Made by a program: the position numbers and the translations under genes
From: Collinsella aerofaciens
GTDB lineage: Bacteria; Actinomycetota; Coriobacteriia; Coriobacteriales; Coriobacteriaceae
NCBI RefSeq assembly: GCF_028206995.1
Contig: NZ_JAQLFL010000006.1
Span: forward strand, 76,714 to 140,713
Direction of reading: 5' to 3'
DNA: 64,000 nt
Shown here: piece after piece, positions 49,964 through 58,494 of the stretch
Layout: every line of letters begins with the position of its first letter
How positions within the stretch are numbered: position 1 is the stretch's first letter
The notes under the pieces: model-generated
The model's database searches: none
What the model was told of the DNA's origin: nothing
Seen by the model: only the letters and a program-made list of their open reading frames with translations

Positions 49964-51070
49964 ATGCTGCGTATAGCGACCATCGGCACATCCATGATTA
50001 CCGACGACTTTATCCAGGTCGTCAACGCCAACGACCAAGCTGCGTTTGTGGGCACGCTCTCGCGCGATGCAGATCGCGGCGCCGCCTTTACTGCCGAGCA
50101 CGGCGGCGAACGCAACTTCACCGCACTCGACGAGCTCGCTTCCGCCAACGACGTCGACGCCGTCTACATCGGCAGCCCCAATGCACTCCATCACGAACAG
50201 GCGCTCGCCTGCATCGCCGGCGGTAAGCACGTTATCGTCGAAAAGCCCTTCTGCGCCACCGAGGCGCAAGCGCTTGAGGTCTTCCGCGCTGCCGAGGCAG
50301 CAGGTGTCGTGGCCCTCGAGGCCATGCGTCCCCTCCACGATCCCGCCTTCCACGCCATCGAGGACGCCTTGGGTGAAATCGCCCCCATCCGCCGCGCCTC
50401 ATTGCGCTTTGGCAAGTATTCCTCGCGCTACAACGAGATTCTCGCGGGACGCGCCACCAATATCTTCGACTGCAATATGGCATCGGGTTCCCTCATGGAT
50501 ATTGGCGTCTACACCGTCGAGCCCATGGTCGAGATTTTCGGCATGCCCTCCGGCCTTACGAGCATGGCTACTCTGCTCGACCCCACCACGCGACAGCTCA
50601 CGCACGGCCCCATCGATGGCTGCGGTTCCATCCTCGCCAGCTACGGCGGTGGCCGTATCTCCGTCGAGCTCGCGCACTCCAAAATTACGAATGACCTACT
50701 GCCCTCGCAGATCGAAGGCGAGCGTGGCACTATCCAGATCGACCATCTGTCCACGCCCCGCAACGTCCGCATCGACTATCGCGGCGACGTCGTACGCGGC
50801 TCGGCGACCGAGGCGCCGCGCGAACAGGGCGATAACGGCCGCGTGCTCGACCTGCCCAAATCGAGCAACACCATGGAATACGAACTCACAGACTTCATCA
50901 CCGCCATCGGCGGCATCGATAACGTCAAGGAAGAGATTTGGGAGACCCCGGCGGGACGCCACGAGCTTGGCCACTACCGCGATGTCACGCTCGTCTCACT
51001 GCGCATCATGGATGCCGTGCGCCAGCAGGCCGGCATAACCTTCCCGGCCGACGCAGGCAAGCAGGCATAG
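49964..51070 (+). CDS. Gfo/Idh/MocA-family oxidoreductase
   Basis: A 368-aa enzyme: RIATIGTSMITDDFIQ in place of the usual GxGxxG, YIGSPNALHHEQALACI, the catalytic-lysine motif VIVEKPFCAT, ALEAMRPLHDP, and GSLMDIGVYTVEPM. The first Gly motif is altered (GTS), as in a subgroup of these dehydrogenases. Substrate unknown. The stop is 2 nt before the acylphosphatase gene. Confidence 0.85.
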   Translation: MLRIATIGTSMITDDFIQVVNANDQAAFVGTLSRDADRGAAFTAEHGGERNFTALDELASANDVDAVYIGSPNALHHEQALACIAGGKHVIVEKPFCATEAQALEVFRAAEAAGVVALEAMRPLHDPAFHAIEDALGEIAPIRRASLRFGKYSSRYNEILAGRATNIFDCNMASGSLMDIGVYTVEPMVEIFGMPSGLTSMATLLDPTTRQLTHGPIDGCGSILASYGGGRISVELAHSKITNDLLPSQIEGERGTIQIDHLSTPRNVRIDYRGDVVRGSATEAPREQGDNGRVLDLPKSSNTMEYELTDFITAIGGIDNVKEEIWETPAGRHELGHYRDVTLVSLRIMDAVRQQAGITFPADAGKQA

Positions 51071-51072
51071 CG

Positions 51073-51483
51073 ATGGGCTTCTTCGATACGTTCTTCTCCA
51101 GCGTCACCAGCGGCAGTCGAGAGCCTCAAAAACCGTCAAACGTCGAGCTCGAGCTGCGCCGCAGGCTTACTGTGCTCGCAAGCGACGGGGCCACTCAAGA
51201 CACTCCCCTGCGCTATTTCCTGCGGTGGGAAGGGCAGGTCCAGGGCGTCGGTTTCCGCTTCACCAACACCAACCTCGCACAGGCGCGCTCCCTCACCGGC
51301 TGGGTACGCAATATGGAAGACGGCTCGGTCGAGATGGAGATACAGGGAGCTCCGGCAAACATCCTATCTCATCTCGAGGCGCTTCATGCCTCCTACGAGC
51401 GCATGGGAACGCATTTTCGCCTCGTAGACGCCCAGGCCCGAGCCCCACTTGCCAATGAAGACGGTTTCAGTCCTCATTATTAG
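51073..51483 (+). CDS. Acylphosphatase with N-terminal extension
   Basis: A 136-aa protein: about 45 N-terminal residues with no match, then the acylphosphatase fold with the catalytic Arg in GQVQGVGFRFTNTN and the Asn in GWVRNMEDGSVEMEIQG. It cleaves carboxyl-phosphates such as 1,3-bisphosphoglycerate. The start at 51073 lacks a ribosome binding site, so translation probably depends on coupling with the upstream gene. Confidence 0.8.
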   Translation: MGFFDTFFSSVTSGSREPQKPSNVELELRRRLTVLASDGATQDTPLRYFLRWEGQVQGVGFRFTNTNLAQARSLTGWVRNMEDGSVEMEIQGAPANILSHLEALHASYERMGTHFRLVDAQARAPLANEDGFSPHY

Positions 51484-51544
51484 TATTGTGTGCTAAATAC
51501 GGTATCATTTACCTACGACCGTTAATAGAAAAGAGGCGAGGCGT

Positions 51545-51925
51545 ATGGCGGTGCAAAGAAGGAATACCAGGCAGCGAAAGCTGGTTCTTGACGCCGTGCG
51601 CCAAAGCTATAACCATCCCACCGCCGACGAAATCTACAACGTCGTGCGCGCGCAGGATGACAAAATCAGCCGCGGTACGGTCTACCGCAATCTCAATCTC
51701 TTGGCCGACGCAGGCTAAATCCTCTCCATCAAGACGCCGGGCGGTAGCCGCTTCGATCGCACGATCGAGCCGCATGCGCATATCATCTGCACCTCGTGCA
51801 GCCGCGTCATCGACGTACCGCTCCCCTTCGATGCCCAGCTCGACGCCAAGGCGTCCGAGCAAATCGGCTGGCACGTCACGTCGCACTACACCATCTTCGA
51901 GGGTCTCTGCCCCGACTGCCGGTAG
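51545..51925 (+). pseudogene. Fur/PerR-family regulator broken by an in-frame TAA
   Basis: Reading ATG 51545 gives MAVQRRNTRQRKLVLDAVRQ and the winged-helix end RGTVYRNLNLLADAG, then TAA at 51716-51718 (codon 58). The same frame continues as ILSIKTPGGSRFDRTI, with PHAHIICTSCSRVIDV and a final GLCPDC: the metal-binding His pair and both CxxC zinc motifs. Only one base prevents a 126-aa protein, and the C-terminal half is otherwise intact, so the change is recent or a sequencing error. No start codon suits re-initiation after the stop. Confidence 0.8.
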
Positions 51926-51928
51926 ATG

Positions 51929-51999
51929 TTCGGGACATGCCTTAAAATCCACCTTTCCGCGCTTTGCAGCAAACAGTACATTTCTAGGCATGTCCCGAA
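51929..51999. repeat. 14-bp inverted repeat between convergent genes
   Basis: TTCGGGACATGCCT (51929-51942) and AGGCATGTCCCGAA (51986-51999) are perfect complements with a 43-nt loop. It lies between the broken fur gene and a convergent HAD gene. The CGGGACAT core recurs in the inverted repeat at 58222-58301. No U-tract. Confidence 0.65.
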
Positions 52000-52002
52000 A
52001 AC

Positions 52003-52800
52003 CTACTCGGCGAGCAGGCGGTGCAGTTCTTCTTCGACCGTGTGCACGTAACGGACGCGATCGTTGATACCGCGCATGGTGGGGTTGCAGCTCTCCATCA
52101 GATAGGGATGGCCCACGACGTTGAGCATGTCGCGATCGTTCTCATTGTCGCCAAATGCCATCATCTCATCGGGCGAAATCCCCAGGACACGACCGTAATC
52201 GACAAGCGCGGAGCCCTTGCCCGAACCGAAACCGATAAGGTCCGTCCATGCGGTTCCTGACGTCATCACATCGACACGGTCGCCAAAGAGGCGCTCGAAA
52301 TACTCCCGGGCCGCCGGATAATCCACCTCGGGCGTCTGGAAGCCAATCTTAATGACATCCTCGTCGATGTCCTCGGGACGGTCGACCACCGCCACATCGC
52401 AGTGGACCACATAGCGCAAATGGTCGACGAACGCATCGTTGCCGCTCATGGTGTAGATGTGCCCCTCACACGAAAGGGTCATGTCGGTATGGGGATACGC
52501 AACCACGGTATTCGCGATAACCATAGCAAGGCTACGCTCCATGGAACGCTTGACGACGGCACGCCCCTCGCTCATCACCAGGGTTCCGTTTTCGCATACA
52601 TAGGCGAGCTCATCGGCCACCGGGGCAAACAGGTAGCGCAAGCTCGCATATTGACGGCCACTCGCCGGCATAAACACGATACCACGACGATGCAGCTCAT
52701 CGATAAGCTCAAAGGCCTCGGAACGCAGCTCGCGCTCCCCCGGATGCAGCAACGTGCCGTCCAAATCGCATGCAATCAGTTTGATTCCCTCAAGACCCAT
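52003..52800 (-). CDS. Cof-type HAD phosphatase
   Basis: A 265-aa HAD IIB protein: IKLIACDLDGTLLHPGE, VFMPASGRQYASLRY, and MMAFGDNENDRDMLNVVGH. Distinct from the Cof protein at 22570. Substrate probably a phosphosugar or cofactor. Start 52800 (MGLEGIKLIACD) follows GGGGAAG. Confidence 0.87.
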   Translation of the reverse strand: MGLEGIKLIACDLDGTLLHPGERELRSEAFELIDELHRRGIVFMPASGRQYASLRYLFAPVADELAYVCENGTLVMSEGRAVVKRSMERSLAMVIANTVVAYPHTDMTLSCEGHIYTMSGNDAFVDHLRYVVHCDVAVVDRPEDIDEDVIKIGFQTPEVDYPAAREYFERLFGDRVDVMTSGTAWTDLIGFGSGKGSALVDYGRVLGISPDEMMAFGDNENDRDMLNVVGHPYLMESCNPTMRGINDRVRYVHTVEEELHRLLAE

Positions 52801-52883
52801 ATGCTTCCCCCAAAGCCTCATATCAACAGCAAGACGGACCTTGATCGGTCGCCCCTCAAAGCCCGTCTTGCGCATACGCGCGC

Positions 52884-53462
52884 TTAGCCGCGCGCCTTTT
52901 TTACGATGGTAAAGTCGGGAGCCATGCTCACGACGACCTCCGCCGCACTCGACGCAAAGCGCCGGTCCGCATCGAGTTCACGGGTAACCAGCGAGAGCCG
53001 AACACCCTCGACACCCCGGAGCATGCGGCCCAAAACAGGCTGCACCGGCGTATACATGCGCACAGTATGCTCGTCCGAGTCGCCCCGGAAGAGCGGCGCA
53101 TGCATGTTGCCGATCTCCCAGCACGAATGCGCGAGCGCAATCGGGTCCATGCGGTCAACTTCGACCAAATAAACCTCGGCGCTGCGCAAGCGCACGACAA
53201 CCGCCACGGGCACCATGCCCGAACGGTCAATGGCGAGCACGTCGCCGTCGGCAAGACGACCGCCGTCGGCAGTATCCAGCCGAACATCGACCGTGCGCCC
53301 CAGCTCCGTCACGCCCACAAACGCGTATACATCAGCCTGGTCCCAATCGAGCAGCAGATCGTCAACTTCAAAGACGCCGCCCAACTTCCGGCGAAGCAGG
53401 AGTTCATAGGACGGATCGTTGAGATTTCCCAAGCATGTCGTCGAAACCAAGCGTTCAGGCAT
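52884..53462 (-). CDS. UreE-like metallochaperone-type protein
   Basis: A 192-aa protein resembling UreE in its C-terminal half: DGDVLAIDRSG, VYLVEVDRMDPIALAHSCWE and IGNMHAPLFRG, which parallels the UreE motif A-Y-H-L-G-N-R-H-x-P. The His-rich nickel tail of UreE is absent, and the conserved His is retained in NMHAP. No urease or hydrogenase genes are in the window. It starts 3 nt after the stop of the SlyD-like gene, so the two are co-translated, a suggestive metal-handling pair. Confidence 0.6.
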   Translation of the reverse strand: MPERLVSTTCLGNLNDPSYELLLRRKLGGVFEVDDLLLDWDQADVYAFVGVTELGRTVDVRLDTADGGRLADGDVLAIDRSGMVPVAVVVRLRSAEVYLVEVDRMDPIALAHSCWEIGNMHAPLFRGDSDEHTVRMYTPVQPVLGRMLRGVEGVRLSLVTRELDADRRFASSAAEVVVSMAPDFTIVKKARG

Positions 53463-53465
53463 ACT

Positions 53466-53894
53466 CTAACCCTCGACCTCGACGAGCTCGATATCAAAGT
53501 TGAGGTCCTTACCGGCCAGCTCGTGGTTGGCGTCGAGCGTCACGGCCTCGGGCGTTACATCGATGACCACGGCGGGGACGGGCATACCGCTCGGCGTGGA
53601 CAAGAAGAGCTTCATGCCCTTCTCAATCTGCTCGATGTTGGGAACCTGTTCGGCCGGGAAGGTCAGAACCATCTCGGGATTGTGCTCGCCGTAGGCATCG
53701 GCAGCAGGAATGTGCACGGTCTTCTTCTCACCCACCTGCATGTCGACAACAGCGGCGTCGAAGCCCTTGATCATCTGGCCGGCGCCGCAGGTGAACTCCA
53801 GCGGCTCACCGCGATCGTAGGAGCTATCGAACTGCGTGCCGTCGTCGAGCGTGCCGCGATAATGAGTCTTGACCTTCTTGCCCTGGTTGGACAT
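53466..53894 (-). CDS. slyD: SlyD-like FKBP peptidyl-prolyl isomerase
   Basis: A 142-aa FKBP with the insert-in-flap domain: KKVKTHYRGTLDDGTQFDSS, GAGQMIKGFDAAVVDMQVGE, DAYGEHNPEMVLTF, and DANHELAGKDLNFDIELVEV. It catalyses prolyl isomerisation and acts as a chaperone. The His/Cys-rich nickel-binding tail of E. coli SlyD is missing. GGAGG precedes ATG 53894. Confidence 0.9.
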   Translation of the reverse strand: MSNQGKKVKTHYRGTLDDGTQFDSSYDRGEPLEFTCGAGQMIKGFDAAVVDMQVGEKKTVHIPAADAYGEHNPEMVLTFPAEQVPNIEQIEKGMKLFLSTPSGMPVPAVVIDVTPEAVTLDANHELAGKDLNFDIELVEVEG

Positions 53895-54014
53895 GGAAAC
53901 CTCCGTGATAAGGGCGGCGCACAACACGGGCCGCCATGAACATATGGCGCTAACTATACCCTAGTCATACAATTTGAAGACAGTTTGCAAAGAAACGCTG
54001 CAACCGGAGGAACC

Positions 54015-55028
54015 ATGGCATATCCCGTATTTGACCTACACTGCGACACCGCCGACCGAATCGGCTGGGCCACGCTCGATCTCGACCTGCGCTTTACCGC
54101 CGGCACCGACGGTTATTTCCCCGGCGACGAAACGCATCCGCAAGATTTTGACCTCATCGAGGGTAACGCCTGTGCCATCTCGCTCGCAAAGATCGGCAAC
54201 ACGCCGTGGGCACAGTGCTTCGCCACGTTTGTCCCCGACGAGATTCCCACCGCCCACGCCGCGCGGTTCCAGGCGCAGATCATGGCGCATATGAGCGGCC
54301 AGGCAATGCTCAACCACGACCGTATGGTCAACGTGCGCAGCGCCGCAGACATTCGCCCCGCGCTCAAGGACGGCAAGGTCGCTTGCATCCACACCATCGA
54401 AAACGCCACGTTCTTTGCCGAGGACCCCGCGCTGATCGAAGTGCTCAAGAGCTTGGGCGTGCTTATGTCGTCACTCAGCTGGAATGCGCAGGGGCCGCTC
54501 GCGAGCGGCCACGACACCCACGCCGGCCTCACCGGCGCCGGCATCGAGGCACTTACGCAGATGGAGCACGCCGGCATGGTACTCGACGTCTCCCACCTCA
54601 ACGATGAGTGCTTTGACGAGGTTGTCGCCCACGCCACGCGTCCCTTCGTCGCCAGCCACTCCAACTCCCGTGCGGTTTGCGGCGTCAAACGCAACCTTAC
54701 CGACGACCAGTTCCGCACCATTCGCGACATGGGCGGTATCGTCGGCCTCAACTACTGCAGCGAGTTCCTTTCCAACGACGCAACCGACAAGACCGCCGCA
54801 GACGTCACCTTCGACCAGCTAGCGGCACATATCGAGCACTGGCTCGACCTGGGCGGCGAGGACGTCATCGCACTCGGCGGCGACTGGGACGGTGCCACGG
54901 TGCCCGCTTTCCTCTCCGATGCCAGCAAGATGCCCGAGTTCCAGAACATGCTTTCCAAGCATTTTGGCAAGACCGTGATGCAAAAGCTCTGCAGCGACAA
55001 CGCGCTTGCCTTCTTTGAGCGTTATTAA
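54015..55028 (+). CDS. Membrane dipeptidase (M19 family)
   Basis: A 337-aa zinc peptidase: FDLHCDTADRIGW (His-x-Asp metal site), CIHTIENATFF (metal Glu), VLDVSHLNDECFDEV, FVASHSNSRAVCG, and ALGGDWDGATVP. Renal-dipeptidase homologues hydrolyse dipeptides, some with D-residues. No signal peptide, so cytoplasmic. GGAGG stands 5 nt before ATG 54015. Confidence 0.88.
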   Translation: MAYPVFDLHCDTADRIGWATLDLDLRFTAGTDGYFPGDETHPQDFDLIEGNACAISLAKIGNTPWAQCFATFVPDEIPTAHAARFQAQIMAHMSGQAMLNHDRMVNVRSAADIRPALKDGKVACIHTIENATFFAEDPALIEVLKSLGVLMSSLSWNAQGPLASGHDTHAGLTGAGIEALTQMEHAGMVLDVSHLNDECFDEVVAHATRPFVASHSNSRAVCGVKRNLTDDQFRTIRDMGGIVGLNYCSEFLSNDATDKTAADVTFDQLAAHIEHWLDLGGEDVIALGGDWDGATVPAFLSDASKMPEFQNMLSKHFGKTVMQKLCSDNALAFFERY

Positions 55029-55102
55029 TTTCACATCCCTTGAGCAGGTCGGCATGCCGAACGGTTGACATGCCGGCCCGTCCCCAATCTGAAGGACCGC
55101 TT

Positions 55103-55879
55103 TTGACGCAGCAGTTTACGATTTCCGTATCCCGACCGGATGGGACGCCCATCCCCGTCGTCGTTACCAAAAAGCGCGTCAAGAACTTCAACCTACGCGT
55201 CACATCGAGCGGTGAGGTCCACGCCAGCGCACCGCTCGGCGCCAGTCGCGAGCGCATCGAAGCGTTTGTGAAGCGCAACAGCGCCTGGATTATCAGCCGG
55301 CTTGCCCAGCGCGAGCAACGTCAGGCGACGGCACGAGAGCCGCTCAGCCCCTCGTCCATCATTGCGCTTTGGGGCAAGCCCATCACGGTACAGGACGCAC
55401 TCGATCACAACTTTGCATCACCCGCACCGCGGCCCAAGCAGGCCACCTTCGCAAGTTTTATGGGTGCCGACAAATCGAACGAACGCCCACAGGCCAAGCG
55501 GCGCGCAACCCTCGACGGCCTGACGTCCGATGAGCTCCAGACCCGCATCGACCAACTCTATGCATCCGAGGTCACCACGGCGCTGCGCGATATGGTACGC
55601 GCGTACGAAATCGCAATGGGTGTCGCCGTTTCCCGCGTTTCCGTACGTAGCATGAAAACGCGTTGGGGCTCATGCACGCCCAAATCCGGTGCCGTTCGCA
55701 TCGCACGCGAACTTGCCGCCTATCCCATCGAGTGTCTCGGCATGGTTGTCGCCCACGAGCTCGTCCACCTGCTCGAGCCAAGCCACAATCAGCGGTTTCA
55801 CGCCCTGCTCGACACGTACTGTCCCAACAATAGAGCTCTATCGCAGCGGCTCAAGCAGCCGCCCATAGAGACGTATTAG
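55103..55879 (+). CDS. DUF45/YgjP-type metallopeptidase
   Basis: A 258-aa protein of the M48-like YgjP family: KKRVKNFNLRVTSSGEVHAS at the start, SVRSMKTRWGSCTPKSGAVR, and the zinc site VVAHELVHLLEPSHNQRFHALLD split as HELVH and the distal His. Probably an intracellular metalloprotease; related SprT/WSS1 proteins act on DNA-protein crosslinks. Start is TTG 55103 with GAAGGA 6 nt upstream. Confidence 0.82.
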   Translation: MTQQFTISVSRPDGTPIPVVVTKKRVKNFNLRVTSSGEVHASAPLGASRERIEAFVKRNSAWIISRLAQREQRQATAREPLSPSSIIALWGKPITVQDALDHNFASPAPRPKQATFASFMGADKSNERPQAKRRATLDGLTSDELQTRIDQLYASEVTTALRDMVRAYEIAMGVAVSRVSVRSMKTRWGSCTPKSGAVRIARELAAYPIECLGMVVAHELVHLLEPSHNQRFHALLDTYCPNNRALSQRLKQPPIETY

Positions 55880-55885
55880 AACCGG

Positions 55886-56371
55886 TTAGCGCACGCGCTC
55901 GATCTCGACGCCGCAACTTGCCAGGGGAAGACCGACGGGCGCCCAAGGCTTATCAAGCTTAACACGCACACCAAGCAGCAAGGGGTAACGACGTAGCAGC
56001 ATCTGGGCCACACCCTCGGCTGCAGCCTCGATGAGCTTAAACGTATGCTCGCGCAGATAGCCGTCGACATCGTGGCACACCGAGCCGTAATCAATCGAGG
56101 CATCAAGGTTATCGTGCTCCCCTGCCGCGCGCAGGTCGGCATAGAGCACCAAGGACACGACAAACTTCTGCCCCAGGGCGTTCTCCTCGGGGTACACGCC
56201 GTGGTTGGCAAAGACCTCGAGACCGTCGATAGTAATGCGGTCGGCATGGCGCAGGTCGTCATAGCTCACATGGGGCACCGCCGTTGCGGCGGAAATCTCG
56301 CCCCTGCCACGACGGGCGAGCTCGGCACCCTCGGTCTTGGTTGCATTCTCGGGCAGCTTTCTGTTAGTCAT
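55886..56371 (-). CDS. folB: Dihydroneopterin aldolase
   Basis: A 161-aa FolB: DRITIDGLEVFANHGVYPEE with the catalytic Glu/Tyr region, QKFVVSLVLYADLR, IDYGSVCHDVDGYL, and VRVKLDKPWAPVG. An N-terminal extension of about 40 residues is not part of the fold. It converts dihydroneopterin to the hydroxymethylpterin precursor of folate. It follows HD and folE genes on the same strand. Confidence 0.88.
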   Translation of the reverse strand: MTNRKLPENATKTEGAELARRGRGEISAATAVPHVSYDDLRHADRITIDGLEVFANHGVYPEENALGQKFVVSLVLYADLRAAGEHDNLDASIDYGSVCHDVDGYLREHTFKLIEAAAEGVAQMLLRRYPLLLGVRVKLDKPWAPVGLPLASCGVEIERVR

Positions 56372-56414
56372 CGCGATCGTCTCCTTCGTTCAGAACCCCG
56401 ACCGCGCATACCGA

Positions 56415-56996
56415 CTACACGCGAATCGACAGGTTCTTTTTATCATCGCTCCAGTTGCAGGCATTGCGCGCGGGGCATGCAAAGCAGGCGCGCGACGCTT
56501 TGTCGGCTGCATAGAGTAGACGCTCAAGCGGTTGGCTATTCACGCGCAGCTTTCGATGGCCCAGAATGGCCGTCTTAATGGCTGCGGCATCTGCCGGCTC
56601 AAACGCCACGTCTTCGGGCATACCGCCAAGAATCGCATCAGCGACGCATTCGCTTGCAACATCATGGGATATACCCGATTCATACTGTTCATCTTTGCCG
56701 ATATCGTGAAGAAGTGCCGTGGCGTAGATGACCTCGCGGTCAAATTCGAGTTGCTCCTCAAGATTCTTAATCCACATAATGCGCGCGACATCCAACAGAT
56801 GGTCAATGCCGTGGCGGCAAAAGATGCGCCCCGATTCCAGCTGTGCAATGTTGCCCAGGTGCCGCCGGAACAACCCGTTGGCGCAAATGTAATCAATGCG
56901 AGGCATGGCACCAAAGGGAGTCAGGCCCGAAGCCATAAAACCGCGACGCGACGTTCCCTCATCGGTCTTCGATGCAAAGTCGTTGACGACTCTCAT
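56415..56996 (-). CDS. HD-domain phosphohydrolase between folE and folB
   Basis: A 193-aa HD protein: His in CRHGIDHLLDVARI, the HD pair in ATALLHDIGKDEQY, Asp in LLYAADKASRACFACP. A C-terminal Cys cluster (CFACPARNAC) could bind metal. Lying between folE (3 nt gap) and folB it might remove phosphate from a pterin or nucleotide intermediate, a step often unassigned in folate synthesis; this is inference from position. Confidence 0.8.
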   Translation of the reverse strand: MRVVNDFASKTDEGTSRRGFMASGLTPFGAMPRIDYICANGLFRRHLGNIAQLESGRIFCRHGIDHLLDVARIMWIKNLEEQLEFDREVIYATALLHDIGKDEQYESGISHDVASECVADAILGGMPEDVAFEPADAAAIKTAILGHRKLRVNSQPLERLLYAADKASRACFACPARNACNWSDDKKNLSIRV

Positions 56997-56998
56997 GG

Positions 56999-57556
56999 TT
57001 AACGGCCCAGCATCCTAAAGAATCGCTCCTCGAGCGACGGATCGGTCTCAAAGACACCGCGACGAGCAAGCGTTACGGTCTTGGTACCGGGCTTTTGCAC
57101 GCCGCGCATGGTCATGCACATATGCTCGGCTTCCATCAGTACGATCGCTCCTTGGGGAGCAAGATATTCCATGAGGGCATCGGCAACCTGTGTACACAGC
57201 TGTTCCTGCAGCTGCAGACGACGGGCATAGACCTCAACCGTGCGAGCGAGCTTAGACAGACCCGCCACGCGGCCGTTAGGGATATAGCCGATCGCAGCCT
57301 TACCATAAAACGGCAGCAGATGGTGCTCGCACAGCGAGTAAAACGTGATGTCGCGCTCGATAACCAAATCGTTCGAAGCGACGGCAAAAGTTTTGGACAG
57401 GTGCTCCTCAGCGCTCTGGTCCATGCCGCCGGCAATCTCGCCATACATACGGGCAACGCGTGCCGGCGTCTCCAGCAGGCCCTCACGAGTTGGGTCCTCG
57501 CCTATGCCCTCAAGCAACAGCCTTATGGCGGCCTCGACTTTTTCCTGATCGACCAT
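56999..57556 (-). CDS. folE: GTP cyclohydrolase I
   Basis: A 185-aa Fol[21 protein letters not shown], zinc Cys/His in [35 protein letters not shown], and [16 protein letters not shown]. It makes dihydroneopterin triphosphate from GTP, the first folate step. Start 57556 (MVDQEK) is the family start; the ATG at 57619 is less likely. Confidence 0.93.
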   Translation of the reverse strand: MVDQEKVEAAIRLLLEGIGEDPTREGLLETPARVARMYGEIAGGMDQSAEEHLSKTFAVASNDLVIERDITFYSLCEHHLLPFYGKAAIGYIPNGRVAGLSKLARTVEVYARRLQLQEQLCTQVADALMEYLAPQGAIVLMEAEHMCMTMRGVQKPGTKTVTLARRGVFETDPSLEERFFRMLGR

Positions 57557-57622
57557 CTGGGCCTCACTCTTCCGATTTTGCGTTCGCGCTATGGTACCAC
57601 GCCCTCCGGCATCGGCCACAAG

Positions 57623-58204
57623 CTACATAGTATGGGTCGAATAGACCGGATCGTCTCGCCAAAGCTCCACAGCATCGCAAAGCGCAACGCCCTCGCGCGC
57701 GGCACGAGCGCGCGTGGCGTTCATGTCGATCACGCGCTGATTACTCGAGCCCCTAAAGCGCAACGAGATATCGTACAGGTCTTGAACGAACGGACCGTCC
57801 ACCAACATATCGAGGCAGGCGAGAATGCGGTCCGTCACCTCGGTATGGTGGCGACCGCCCGGTATAAGCTCCTCGAGCACGTCGCCGGTAAAGCACCAAA
57901 TGGTCTTACCCGACTCCACGGGATAGGCCGCACGCACGCGTTCGATAAAGTCAACGAGACCCGCCTGATTCTCGGGCTCCATGGGCTCGCCGCCCAGAAT
58001 CGTCAGACCATCGATAAAGGGATGGTCGAGGCTCTCGATAATCTTGTCCTCGACGGCACGATCGAACGGCTCACCCGCAGCAAAGTCCCACGCGACAGAG
58101 TTAAAGCAATTCTTGCACCCACGACGGCACCCGCTCACAAACAGAGAAGTACGAACGCCTTCCCCATCAGCAATGTCGAAATACTTAATGTTCGCGTAGT
58201 TCAT
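57623..58204 (-). CDS. nrdG: Anaerobic ribonucleotide reductase activating enzyme
   Basis: A 193-aa radical-SAM protein: Cys cluster in VSGCRRGCKNCFN (CxxxCxxC), GLTILGGEPMEPENQ, and LVDGPFVQDLYDISLRFRGSSNQRVID, the NrdG signature. It installs the glycyl radical on NrdD. GGGAG precedes ATG 58204. It lies 3' of nrdD on the same strand but is separated by 427 nt of inverted repeats. Confidence 0.92.
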   Translation of the reverse strand: MNYANIKYFDIADGEGVRTSLFVSGCRRGCKNCFNSVAWDFAAGEPFDRAVEDKIIESLDHPFIDGLTILGGEPMEPENQAGLVDFIERVRAAYPVESGKTIWCFTGDVLEELIPGGRHHTEVTDRILACLDMLVDGPFVQDLYDISLRFRGSSNQRVIDMNATRARAAREGVALCDAVELWRDDPVYSTHTM

Positions 58205-58221
58205 AGGTAACTCTCCCGGGA

Positions 58222-58301
58222 GGTCGGGACATATCATCCCGTCCTCAAACATTCTCGGCCTTCGGCCTGCGAAACTGCGGGCGGGACGATATGTCCCGGC
58301 C
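58222..58301. repeat. 23-bp inverted repeat upstream of nrdG
   Basis: GGTCGGGACATATCATCCCG (from 58222) and its mate ending at 58301 (CGGGACGATATGTCCCGGCC) form a stem of 23 bp with three mismatches. A small GGCC-TTC-GGCC hairpin (58257-58267) lies in the loop. Left of it is the nrdG start and right of it a partial inverted copy of that start. Confidence 0.7.
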
Positions 58302-58320
58302 TCATGCAAAGGGTAACTCA

Positions 58321-58494
58321 ATGAACGAAGCGAACATCGAGTATAGGGTTCGAGGTCCAATAAAAACTTTGTTGCAGCTCAACCGCCATTGCAAATCAAT
58401 CGCTGCTGCAGCTCGAATTATTTCCGCTAAAAACTTCGAGGAGCGAGCAGACCGCGAGCTGCATCTCAGCTACGTCAACTTGGCCGCCCCGTAG
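58321..58494 (+). CDS. Possible small ORF, inverted echo of the nrdG start
   Basis: A 57-aa frame starting MNEANIEYRVRG, preceded by AAAGGG. Its first eight residues echo the nrdG start MNYANIKY on the other strand (19 of 24 bases the same). The rest (LLQLNRHCKSIAAAARIISA, FEERADRELHLSY) has no match. It runs into the palindromic element at 58482. It may be a by-product of an inverted duplication rather than a gene. Confidence 0.25.
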   Translation: MNEANIEYRVRGPIKTLLQLNRHCKSIAAAARIISAKNFEERADRELHLSYVNLAAP

